Source: a virus | Direction: 5' to 3' (one strand) | DNA: 20,334 nt | Virus record (IMG/VR): IMGVR_UViG_3300023210_000292 | Span: 1-20,334 of that record | In this document: piece by piece, positions 15,243 through 20,056 of the stretch | How positions within the stretch are numbered: position 1 is the first letter of the stretch | How the letters are laid out: the number at the start of each line of letters is the position of its first letter | Made by a program: the position numbers and the translations under genes | Notes under the pieces: model-generated | Databases searched by the model: none | What the model was told of the DNA's origin: nothing | The model's input: only the letters and a program-made list of their open reading frames with translations

Positions 15243-15475
15243 TAGCTAAATATCCCGTCTTGTGTTGTAAAAAGTTGTATTCTAATTTCTCTACCAGAGG
15301 AGTCTTTTGTTATTTCTGTTCTACTCTGAAAGACCTCTGTACCGTCTGGAGCCACACTAAAGTACCCATAATTAGTTATGAATGTAGTGGTGTATTCTGT
15401 TAGAATTAAATCAAATTTACGAGGTGCCATTAGCCCTGCAACAAATGACATTGAACCACCTGTTCTAACGCTCAT
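15242..15475 (-). CDS. Hypothetical 77-residue protein
   Basis: A 77-residue, mostly beta protein (KFDLILTEYTTTFITNYGYFSVAPDG, REIRIQLFTTQDG) with no cysteine or membrane span. It overlaps upstream by ATGA and downstream by TAATG, and has GAGGAGG before its start. It stands among fibre-related genes. No family recognised. Confidence 0.6.
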   Translation of the reverse strand: MSVRTGGSMSFVAGLMAPRKFDLILTEYTTTFITNYGYFSVAPDGTEVFQSRTEITKDSSGREIRIQLFTTQDGIFS

Positions 15476-15789
15476 TCTTCATCCTCCTCTAGTTCAAGTA
15501 CAAATCCACTTTGGACTAGTGCATGTTCAAATGCAATTACCAGTCCTTCTTCTTGTTCTGTTGTGAGAGTCTCACTCTGTCCTGTTACGTAGAGTACAGC
15601 GTGGCAATACTCGTGGACTAGTGTGCTGGCTTTCATATCTTCTGTTTTATTTAGTGCGGTACTAATTTCAATTGTACGTGCAGCACCGTCTGTGAGTCCG
15701 TAACATTCATCACCATCCTCTGTCAGCTTTTCTTTAAATTTGACCTCAAAAGCCACACCCATTACAGTTACAAATTGTTTCTTTTCCAC
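15472..15789 (-). CDS. HExxH zinc metallopeptidase-like protein
   Basis: A 105-residue protein with HEYCH at residues 59-63 in the helix ASTLVHEYCHAVLYVTG, and a second helix EEGLVIAFEHALVQSG whose Glu80/Glu81 or Glu88 could be the third zinc ligand. This matches compact gluzincin-type domains such as ImmA/IrrE-like peptidases found in phages. Before it lie a short beta sheet (FVTVMGVAFEVKF) and a Gly-rich turn (CYGLTDGAARTIEIS), also as in that group. It starts at GTG with GGAG upstream; the ATG at codon 10 would cut the first strand. ImmA cleaves phage repressors, but here the gene lies in the late block without a repressor neighbour, so its target is open. Confidence 0.75.
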   Translation of the reverse strand: MEKKQFVTVMGVAFEVKFKEKLTEDGDECYGLTDGAARTIEISTALNKTEDMKASTLVHEYCHAVLYVTGQSETLTTEQEEGLVIAFEHALVQSGFVLELEEDEE

Positions 15790-15792
15790 TGC

Positions 15793-16233
15793 CTACTTCT
15801 CCAGCTTCTTGATCTTCTTTTCTAGTTCATCATCTGAAAGTTGGGCGAGTTCCGCATCTGCGTACACAACTTCTGCTTTTGGAGCATGTGTTTTTGTCAT
15901 GTCCCAAACCATTGCCGCCGCTTTTAGCTTGTCACTAAACCGGAGTTCAGGGTCTTGTATTCCCTCAACAAGCATGTCCATTACCAGACTTTGTGCAAAG
16001 TGAAGGGTTTCCACCATTTCACGGGTGTTCAGAAACCAGTCAACAAATGCAGGATTTGAAAACTTCTCTGGCTTGCCAACGATGCGTACAGCGTCTTCTG
16101 CTGTTGGATCACCCTTAGAAGGCCCGTCAGTCCAGCTAGACCAGAAACGTGCTTTCAGCTTCTTCTCAGGGACGCTGGGCGTGTATACCTGACTCATTAG
16201 ACTTGTTATATTATCTTGATCTGTTCTATTCAC
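15793..16233 (-). CDS. Possible terminase small subunit
   Basis: A 146-residue, mainly helical protein. It has FVDWFLNTREMVETLHFAQSLVMDMLVEGI, then LRFSDKLKAAAMVWDMTKTHAPK, and a C-terminal tail QLSDDELEKKIKKLEK. Small terminases recognise the packaging site and pass DNA to the large subunit; many end in a short LSDEEL-type helix, and their central helices carry similar KLKAA patterns. There is no clear N-terminal helix-turn-helix. It starts at GTG, seven bases after a perfect GGAGGAG. It is six genes upstream of the P2 promoter and well apart from the large terminase, a less usual spacing. Alternative: a packaging or virion protein of another kind. Confidence 0.45.
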   Translation of the reverse strand: MNRTDQDNITSLMSQVYTPSVPEKKLKARFWSSWTDGPSKGDPTAEDAVRIVGKPEKFSNPAFVDWFLNTREMVETLHFAQSLVMDMLVEGIQDPELRFSDKLKAAAMVWDMTKTHAPKAEVVYADAELAQLSDDELEKKIKKLEK

Positions 16234-16344
16234 TTTTATGCTCCTCCAAGGTGTTTGGTGAGAAGTTTTTCACACCCGTACTCAGGGGTGGACTTTATGC
16301 GAACACACTCAGTCGGCGGAGGAATGCTCGATCCGAGGACCGGG

Positions 16345-16518
16345 CTACTTTTTCTTCTTCTTGTTGTACCGTTCTCGTGCACCACCTTTACTCATTGACT
16401 CTTTCAAGTTGTCAAGCCAGCTAGGTTCGTCATCTTCCTTTTTTTTCTTACGCTTAAATCGCTTACTTATCTTACGAGCAGCATCAGAGCTACCTTTGTT
16501 GTCTTTATCATAAGCCAT
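16345..16518 (-). CDS. 57-residue lysine-rich protein
   Basis: A 57-codon gene starting MAYDKDNKGSSDAARK and ending ERYNKKKKK. Its start overlaps the upstream stop as TAATG. More than a third of residues are Lys or Arg, with runs RFKRKKKKEDDE and NKKKKK around a WLDNLKESM segment. A DNA- or RNA-binding or scaffold-neutralising role is possible. It forms a pair with the similar lysine-rich gene upstream. Confidence 0.6.
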   Translation of the reverse strand: MAYDKDNKGSSDAARKISKRFKRKKKKEDDEPSWLDNLKESMSKGGARERYNKKKKK

Positions 16519-16724
16519 TATTTCTTTTCCTTTTTCTTAGGCTTCTTTACCTTTTCTTTTAATTTTTTTCTCTTCTTATCTATGTCTTTCTCTGCTTTCT
16601 TCTTTTTGTCGGCAATGTCTTTGTTTCCGAACATTGCGTCAAACAAGTCGTCCTTCATCTCCGGTTTCTTCTTACTACCGTCTGTAGTCTCATATTTACC
16701 TTTTAGCGGTTTACTTTTTGCCAT
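16518..16724 (-). CDS. 68-residue lysine-rich protein
   Basis: A 68-residue protein starting MAKSKPLKGKYETTDGSKKKPEMK with a hydrophobic island DDLFDAMFGNKD and then continuous Lys/Asp/Glu to the end (KKKAEKDIDKKRKKLKEKV). It is probably a single charged helix. AAGGAG lies 10 bases before the ATG, and the start overlaps the winged-helix gene by 14 bases. Function not recognised. Confidence 0.6.
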   Translation of the reverse strand: MAKSKPLKGKYETTDGSKKKPEMKDDLFDAMFGNKDIADKKKKAEKDIDKKRKKLKEKVKKPKKKEKK

Positions 16725-16953
16725 TACTTTTAATCTCCTTAAGAATAGCAGTATTCCCGCTCTCCCAATATATTAGTCCTTGATCGGATAGCCAGCCGAG
16801 AGTTTCATCCCATCTGGCCCTTCTAATGTTTAATCTGCGGCAAAGTTGCACTCTGTCGAAGGTTACCGTCAAATTCTGGCGAGTAATACCCTCAGTTCCG
16901 TACAGTAGCTCAATTAAGACCCTGCCTCCGCTTGTTCGCCATATACTTCTCAT
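16711..16953 (-). CDS. Small winged-helix DNA-binding protein
   Basis: An 80-residue protein. Residues about 33-74 read as a winged helix: helix DRVQLCRRLNI, recognition helix RRARWDETLGWLSDQGLI, then a two-strand wing YWESGNTAILKEI. The first 30 residues form another helix and strand (GGRVLIELLYG). Such domains bind DNA in regulators and in small terminases. It is the second gene after the late promoter, joined to the first by an ATGA overlap. It may regulate late transcription or, less likely, serve as the DNA-recognising terminase part. Domain call is by pattern only. Confidence 0.62.
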   Translation of the reverse strand: MRSIWRTSGGRVLIELLYGTEGITRQNLTVTFDRVQLCRRLNIRRARWDETLGWLSDQGLIYWESGNTAILKEIKSNGKK

Positions 16954-17156
16954 TTAGTCGTCTTCAGCAAATTCTTAAGTGCTTCATTTGGTTCAGGTGG
17001 AGATTCAAGAGTGCTCGAAACCAATTCCCAATCTCTGTCGGATAAACGTAGAAGTTGGTCCTCTCTCAGCACATCATCTAGTGGCTCTACGTCCCATTCT
17101 GTTATATAGATACTGCTTTTAGGCTGTTTGCTGTGTGAGTGTTTCAGTACTGTCAT
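16950..17156 (-). CDS. Hypothetical first gene of the late operon
   Basis: A 68-residue protein starting MTVLKHSHSKQPKSSIYITEWD. It has a charged helical middle (PLDDVLREDQLLRLSDRDWELVSSTLE) and the end NEALKNLLKTTK. The ATG at 17156 has AAAAGGAG at 5-base spacing; an in-frame TTG 13 codons upstream lies before the ribosome site and is rejected. Its leader begins at promoter P1. The last codons overlap the winged-helix gene, so the two may act together. No family recognised. Confidence 0.65.
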   Translation of the reverse strand: MTVLKHSHSKQPKSSIYITEWDVEPLDDVLREDQLLRLSDRDWELVSSTLESPPEPNEALKNLLKTTK

Positions 17157-17215
17157 CTGCGCTCCTTTTGCGGTTATAGACACGCTTTGTAGCAAGAACG
17201 TGTAGGTCTATATCT

Positions 17216-17244
17216 ATTATAGCACACTTTAAAGCAAATGTCAA
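17216..17244 (-). promoter_or_regulatory. Sigma-70 promoter with extended -10 (P1), start of late block
   Basis: On the minus strand: TTGACA (17244-17239), a 17-base spacer, TGC and TATAAT (17221-17216). It is a perfect consensus pair. The start should be near 17209, leaving a leader of about 50 bases. The spacer begins TTTG as in P2, and the three copies are clearly one family. Confidence 0.88.
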
Positions 17245-17355
17245 GCTTTATTTTCACCAAACAGCAAATAAATCAAAAACCTGAGTTTGTGCAAGTGGAG
17301 TTACGTGTAAGTAGTTGGAATTACTGGGGTTAGCTAAAATAAAGTGGAAAAACTG

Positions 17356-17439
17356 GGCGAGTGTCTACTTCTTCTAGGTGAAAGCCCTTCGTTCGGTGTA
17401 CATTTGAAGCGGCTGGTCCTCACTCGTGCCTTTCACACC
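17356..17439 (+). other. Possible H-type RNA pseudoknot
   Basis: GGCGAGTG (17356-17363) can pair with CACTCG and CC at 17421-17430 (two-base bulge). Inside that loop, GGTGAAAG (17377-17384) can pair with CTTTCAC and CC at 17430-17439 (one-base bulge). The two stems cross, which is pseudoknot topology, sharing one base at 17430. An inner CTTC/GAAG pair could also form. Each stem alone could be chance. Confidence 0.25.
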
Positions 17440-17542
17440 CATTCTCAAACTAGCGGGGCAAAAAAATGTGCAGAAGTTAATCTCATTCACCTGCAATTCC
17501 CAAACCCACTCCCCAAATCCCTTAAAGCCGTACATATGGCAA

Positions 17543-17631
17543 TACGTATTTGTGTACGTATGTGTGTGTGGAAGTATGGGTAATGATACTAACTACTTAT
17601 GTACTTACGTATGTGCTTACGGGCTTACGTA
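17543..17631. repeat. Cluster of four TACGTA sites (iteron-like)
   Basis: TACGTA occurs at 17543-17548, 17555-17560, 17606-17611 and 17626-17631. The first three extend to TACGTATTTG or TACGTATGTG on the same strand, the fourth to TACGTAAATG. Between 17593 and 17631 the related 8-mers ACTTATGT, ACTTACGT, GCTTACGG and GCTTACGT follow one another. Spaced repeats of one word in an intergenic region suggest binding sites of a replication or regulatory protein. Confidence 0.55.
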
Positions 17632-17644
17632 AATGCTGCTAGCC

Positions 17645-17711
17645 TGATAATCGAAGCGATCACTTCCTTATATGGGGAAACGGCTCTCCTGTTAGATTGC
17701 TGAGATTATCA
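17645..17711 (+). other. 67-base hairpin with a symmetric GA/GA internal loop
   Basis: TGATAATC (17645-17652) pairs perfectly with GATTATCA (17704-17711). Inside it, GA faces GA (17653-17654, 17702-17703), and then AGCGATC (17655-17661) pairs with GATTGCT (17695-17701) with one G-U. The 33-base loop contains a further TTCC/GGAA pair. In plus-strand RNA the GA/GA can form stable sheared pairs; on the minus strand it becomes UC/UC and the G-U becomes A-C. So the structure favours a plus-strand RNA. Confidence 0.5.
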
Positions 17712-18103
17712 TAACAATCATCAACAATTCCGCTAGCTTACTCTCCTTTACTGCCTTCAATCGCCCGATATCTTCAATAATATCAATAGGTTGACCCTGC
17801 CGCCTCTTGTGAGTGTCTAAGCATTGGTCATTGAACGTTTTGAATACACCTCCAACAATTTCATGGAGTTACTCGCCCGATTTCACCTGATTTCAGTAGG
17901 TTATATTTTTGGGGGTGTCTAATCCTTAGCCATGCCAACTATTTATAAGCCTTTGATATTGTTGGTACTTAGTTTGGCACAGGTTCTGCAATACTATTAG
18001 TGTCTCCTGAGTTACTCTAACTTAGTAGAATAGGTGAAACTCTTCACTGAATAAGTATTACATTAATAATAACGGTGACTTGTAAAATAGTTCTAAAGTT
18101 TTC

Positions 18104-18132
18104 TTGACAAGTACCGATAAGTAAAATAGTAT
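18104..18132 (+). promoter_or_regulatory. Sigma-70 promoter of the plus-strand operon
   Basis: TTGACA (18104-18109), a 17-base spacer, and TAGTAT (18127-18132), which differs from TATAAT at two positions. The start is expected near 18139. It is the only good plus-strand promoter seen before the small-gene operon, and faces away from P1. Confidence 0.65.
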
Positions 18133-18390
18133 TAAGGCAGAACTGGAGCAACGAAGCCAGTATAAACGTAGAGCGTTTTAATAGAATAGTACCACCTATC
18201 TAATTGTACTAGTATGGCACGTCAACGACCGAACGTAATCGGTGCGTGGGATCAAAGCTCTCCCATTTTTATCAGAATCTTTGCGGCCTAAATCTTTTTA
18301 ACTGGCCGATACTTGAGCCCCGATTGAGTTGCGGGTGACTAGGGAAGTTATAGCACAATTATCAGGATTGAAAGTCCCTGTAGTGTAAGA

Positions 18391-18468
18391 ATAGACTGCT
18401 TTAGTGCGAGTCCTTTCTCCAAATTGAACGTAAATTAACGGACAGTCTATCCGATTTTTTAATAGACT
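18391..18468 (+). promoter_or_regulatory. Mutually exclusive pairing element in the leader
   Basis: AGTCTAT at 18444-18450 can pair either with ATAGACT at 18462-18468 (local hairpin, loop 11 with a U-run) or with an identical ATAGACT at 18391-18397 upstream. Two identical partners for one strand are what a switch or attenuator needs, though function is untested. Confidence 0.35.
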
Positions 18469-18555
18469 ATTGTACTAGGATCAAACGCAATTAAAATGAG
18501 TCCTAATGGTTTTGGAAGTACAACCATTTAAATCAAAGCTTCTGGCATAACTCCG

Positions 18556-18634
18556 CTGCAATAATAGTAACTGAATTGATAACTCGGTGAAATTATTGCG
18601 GTTGAATTAAGGACAGCCACAACTGTCTTTAGTT
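18556..18634 (+). other. Two long adjacent hairpins ahead of the first ribosome site
   Basis: CTGCAATAAT (18556-18565) pairs with ATTATTGCGG (18592-18601), 10 bp with one G-U, and its loop holds a second stem ACTGA/TCGGT (18570-18574, 18584-18588). Next, AATTAAGGACAG (18605-18616) pairs with CTGTCTTTAGTT (18623-18634), 12 bp with two G-U, loop 6. The second ends 11 bases before the ribosome site AAGGAG. They could control translation of the first gene or close the 3' end of a structured RNA. Confidence 0.6.
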
Positions 18635-18656
18635 GAACCAACAAAGGAGTCAAGTA

Positions 18657-18818
18657 ATGTTAACAACAGTTGAATTAGACTATGTAGAATGTGCACTGGG
18701 TCGAATCCCAGTAGCAAACGAAATCATCGAAATTGAATGCGGAAGCGGCTACCATTTTCAAGTAGTCGGAAGTCCTACGCCATATGCAGTAACCCTTAGA
18801 CAAGTCGAGGTAGTATAA
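18657..18818 (+). CDS. Hypothetical 53-residue protein, first gene of plus operon
   Basis: A 53-residue protein starting MLTTVELDYVECALGRIPVANEIIEIE, then GSGYHFQVVGSPTPY and AVTLRQVEVV. The pattern suggests a small beta-rich domain with one helix, no membrane span and two cysteines. The ATG at 18657 has AAAGGAG upstream; an in-frame TTG at 18633 lies in the 3' arm of a hairpin and before the ribosome site, so it is rejected. It follows the structured leader directly. Family not recognised. Confidence 0.6.
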   Translation: MLTTVELDYVECALGRIPVANEIIEIECGSGYHFQVVGSPTPYAVTLRQVEVV

Positions 18819-18819
18819 C

Positions 18820-19065
18820 ATGAGCGGAATTTGCCCAAGTAATCAACGTAAGCCTAACACAGATGTAAGTAACTTCAGTGTGGAGTACTGCGAGCCAAAG
18901 AAGCGACGCAAGCTACTGGACGCACAACATAAAAAGAAGCACATGTGTAAAACCCAACAACGTAACGCAATTAAGAAGTCTAGGGCCAATGAAGGTACTC
19001 GGCGAAAAGCGACTAGATTAATTAAAGCAGCTAATTGGAATACTACCAAGAAAGTGAGTAACTAA
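18820..19065 (+). CDS. Very basic 81-residue protein
   Basis: An 81-residue protein with about a third Lys/Arg, including PKKRRKLLDAQHKKKHMCK and GTRRKATRLIKAANW, and three cysteines (positions about 5, 24 and 43). It starts one base after the previous stop, with GAGG nine bases before. Such charge implies binding of nucleic acid, possibly host DNA or RNA; not proven. Family not recognised. Confidence 0.6.
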   Translation: MSGICPSNQRKPNTDVSNFSVEYCEPKKRRKLLDAQHKKKHMCKTQQRNAIKKSRANEGTRRKATRLIKAANWNTTKKVSN

Positions 19066-19169
19066 TGCAACCAACAATTTTCGAGACACTAATGTATAGC
19101 CTGTTTGCAGCAGGTGTAACAACAACAATACTAGGCAGCCTAACATGGGTGCTAATGAACTGGAGTTAA
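19065..19169 (+). CDS. 34-residue single-span membrane peptide
   Basis: A 34-codon gene starting MQPTIFETLMYSLFAAGVTT and continuing TILGSLTWVLMNWS. One hydrophobic helix covers residues about 9-31. Its ATG overlaps the upstream stop as TAATG, which supports translation. Tiny membrane peptides in phage early regions often modify the host envelope or block other phages, but nothing specific can be read here. Confidence 0.55.
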   Translation: MQPTIFETLMYSLFAAGVTTTILGSLTWVLMNWS

Positions 19170-19172
19170 ACT

Positions 19173-19409
19173 ATGATAGTAAACAAAGCAGCAATGGAGT
19201 ACTGTTTGCCGAACGCTGTACCTCTAGCAATGTTAGAGTCAGTGCGCGATGGGGAATATGGTCCTGATCTTACAGACCTTTACGCTATCTTCAGTAAACC
19301 TTCCGATGTTATTTGGGGTATGTGTCGTTGGAGTAAGACTCGCCAAGGTGCTGCATTCTGGAGAGAAGTAGCAGCCCACGTAAGCAAGATGGAGAGGGAG
19401 ATACTATGA
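19173..19409 (+). CDS. Hypothetical 78-residue protein
   Basis: A 78-residue soluble protein starting MIVNKAAMEYCLPNAVPLAMLESV, with YGPDLTDLYAIFSKPSDVIWG in the middle and a helical end GAAFWREVAAHVSKMEREIL. GGAG of the preceding gene's end serves as ribosome site seven bases before the ATG. Cysteines at about 11 and 51. No family recognised. Confidence 0.6.
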   Translation: MIVNKAAMEYCLPNAVPLAMLESVRDGEYGPDLTDLYAIFSKPSDVIWGMCRWSKTRQGAAFWREVAAHVSKMEREIL

Positions 19410-19540
19410 ACCACCTTCCTAGAGATAAGATCATAAGAATGACAGCCTTAGAGCTAGAAAGATATAAAGAGAGACTTTATGATGAGCTAACTAGGGTTGA
19501 AATACAACTAGAACAACGTAGGAGTGAAAATGACATTTAA
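19406..19540 (+). CDS. 44-residue coiled-coil peptide
   Basis: A 44-codon gene starting MNHLPRDKIIRMTALELERYKER and continuing LYDELTRVEIQLEQRRSENDI. Nearly all of it is an amphipathic helix with Leu/Ile/Tyr spaced as in a coiled coil. It starts by an ATGA overlap with the upstream stop and ends 11 bases into the next gene. It may act as an oligomer or bind a host protein; this is inference. Confidence 0.55.
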   Translation: MNHLPRDKIIRMTALELERYKERLYDELTRVEIQLEQRRSENDI

Positions 19541-19673
19541 TCCGGCAATACTACAAATAATCCTTGAACGATTGGAGAATGAGCATGAAAGTAATCCTAC
19601 TGACTGGACTGATATTGAGTGGGTGTGGCCCACTGAGTCCGACGATCAAAACAGAGAGTACAGCATCCACTAA
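19530..19673 (+). CDS. 47-residue acidic peptide overlapping the lipoprotein gene
   Basis: A 47-codon gene starting MTFNPAILQIILERLENEHE and ending DWTDIEWVWPTESDDQNREYSIH. It has a helical first half and an acidic, Trp-rich second half. GGAG stands five bases before the ATG, and the start lies within the previous gene's end. The lipoprotein gene starts inside it at 19585 in another frame and overlaps it by 89 bases. Either frame could be the less real one, but both have good ribosome sites. Confidence 0.5.
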   Translation: MTFNPAILQIILERLENEHESNPTDWTDIEWVWPTESDDQNREYSIH

Positions 19674-19848
19674 ACACAAAGCGGATGCCGAGATTAATAC
19701 CTACAGTACACTTGACAGGATACTAGAAATCTGTGAAGTCTTAAAGGAGGGACGTGTTGTTCCTTACTCACAATGGACGCCAGCCCAACACAAGTGCATT
19801 GCAGCACTTCAACTAGGAGGTTTAGACAATGGCAACATTAACAACTAA
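19585..19848 (+). CDS. Small lipoprotein with lipobox
   Basis: An 87-residue protein starting MKVILLTGLILSGCGPLSP. Residues 2-11 form a short signal peptide and LSGC is a lipobox, so cleavage before Cys13 and lipid attachment are expected, with a mature part of about 75 residues. The rest is polar with helix DRILEICEVLKEG and a segment WTPAQHKCIAALQ; the two later cysteines could form a disulfide in the periplasm. GGAG is seven bases before the chosen ATG; the longer TTG-started form lacks a site. Known phage lipoproteins include o-spanins and superinfection-exclusion proteins. Position in the presumed early operon favours the latter, but this is inference. Confidence 0.65.
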   Translation: MKVILLTGLILSGCGPLSPTIKTESTASTKHKADAEINTYSTLDRILEICEVLKEGRVVPYSQWTPAQHKCIAALQLGGLDNGNINN

Positions 19849-20056
19849 GGTAACACACGGACAGGAGGTGTTTAGGGAGAACAAGTTCTATGGCTTCACC
19901 TATAGCCTAACGGTGGTTTCTTGGGACCGTTATTACGGTCTTATGAATACTACCAGTTACATGATAGTTGGTGATGGTATGATGTCAGAAAAGAAGTTAC
20001 TAAAGTATATGAAGAAATACAACTACTACACAACAAAGAAGGTAGGTGAAGTATGA
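19829..20056 (+). CDS. Hypothetical 75-residue protein
   Basis: A 75-residue protein with a beta-rich first part ([20 protein letters not shown], then [16 protein letters not shown]) and a basic helical C-terminus ([15 protein letters not shown]). It is unusually rich in Tyr (about ten). GGAGG lies eight bases before the ATG, and it overlaps the lipoprotein gene by 20 bases. No family recognised. Confidence 0.6.
   Translation: MATLTTKVTHGQEVFRENKFYGFTYSLTVVSWDRYYGLMNTTSYMIVGDGMMSEKKLLKYMKKYNYYTTKKVGEV

Larger units (their letters stand above)
17245..18103. other. Long divergent non-coding region, candidate control/replication region
   Basis: About 860 bases between the late promoter P1 and the plus-strand promoter, with no convincing gene on either strand. 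Open frames here lack ribosome sites and protein-like composition. The region holds a possible pseudoknot (17356-17439), a TACGTA cluster (17543-17631), a long hairpin (17645-17711), a tandem GATTTCA pair (17879-17885, 17889-17895) and a tight hairpin CTGAGTTA/TAACTTAG with a 3-base loop (18007-18025). An origin, an operator region or another RNA gene are all possible. No DnaA-box array or AT-rich unwinding element is obvious. Confidence 0.6.
18139..18656 (+). ncRNA. About 520-base structured leader or large non-coding RNA
   Basis: Between the promoter and the first plus-strand gene lie about 520 bases without a convincing gene. Hairpins seen, in order: ACTGG/CCAGT (18142-18161), AAACG/CGTTT (18164-18178), TAGTAC/GTACTA (18187-18211), ACCGA/TCGGT (18228-18243), CGGCC/GGCCG (18284-18308), ACTAGGGA with a bulged partner (18338-18384), AGTCTAT/ATAGACT (18444-18468), AATGGTT/AACCATT (18505-18528), a 10-bp stem (18556-18601) and a 12-bp stem (18605-18634). 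The 5-bp ones may be chance; the last four are not easily so. Size and phage setting recall the giant phage RNAs ROOL and GOLLD, but I cannot match it to either. No terminator U-run closes it, so it may continue into the mRNA as a regulatory leader. Confidence 0.5.

Noticed and set aside
16234-16344. Gap before the possible small terminase as an RNA gene or terminator
   Set aside because: One 5-bp CACCC/GGGTG stem, no U-run in the right place and no tRNA pattern. It holds the GGAGGAG ribosome site.
17344-17583. 79-codon open frame on the plus strand (GTG start)
   Set aside because: No ribosome site, odd composition, runs through the TACGTA and pseudoknot region. A second open frame at 17426-17632 overlaps it. 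Both look like chance.
17692-17868. Minus-strand open frame of about 58 codons ending KLAELLMIVMIISAI
   Set aside because: The amino acid pattern looks protein-like, but there is no ATG, GTG or TTG near its 5' end, only a TTG about 36 codons in, and it runs up to the structured hairpin. At most a gene remnant.
18247-18270. Terminator-like hairpin TGGGA/TCCCA followed by five T
   Set aside because: Only 5 bp with a 9-base loop, competing with another stem, and inside the leader. Too weak to call a terminator.
18214-18291. 25-codon frame in the leader (MARQRPNVIGAWDQSSPIF...)
   Set aside because: A possible leader peptide, but without any Shine-Dalgarno and overlapping two hairpins. Not supported enough to list.
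18365-18421. Possible degenerate tRNA in the leader
   Set aside because: Acceptor-like GGA...TCC and a T-loop-like TGCGAGT are present, but the T stem does not pair and no cloverleaf can be drawn.
18694-18711. tRNA T-arm-like hairpin in the first plus-strand gene
   Set aside because: The stem is good, but the loop has six bases instead of seven, no acceptor or anticodon arm matches it, and it lies within a coding frame.
19712-19740. TTGACA inside the lipoprotein gene as a promoter
   Set aside because: No -10 box at 16 to 18 bases downstream.
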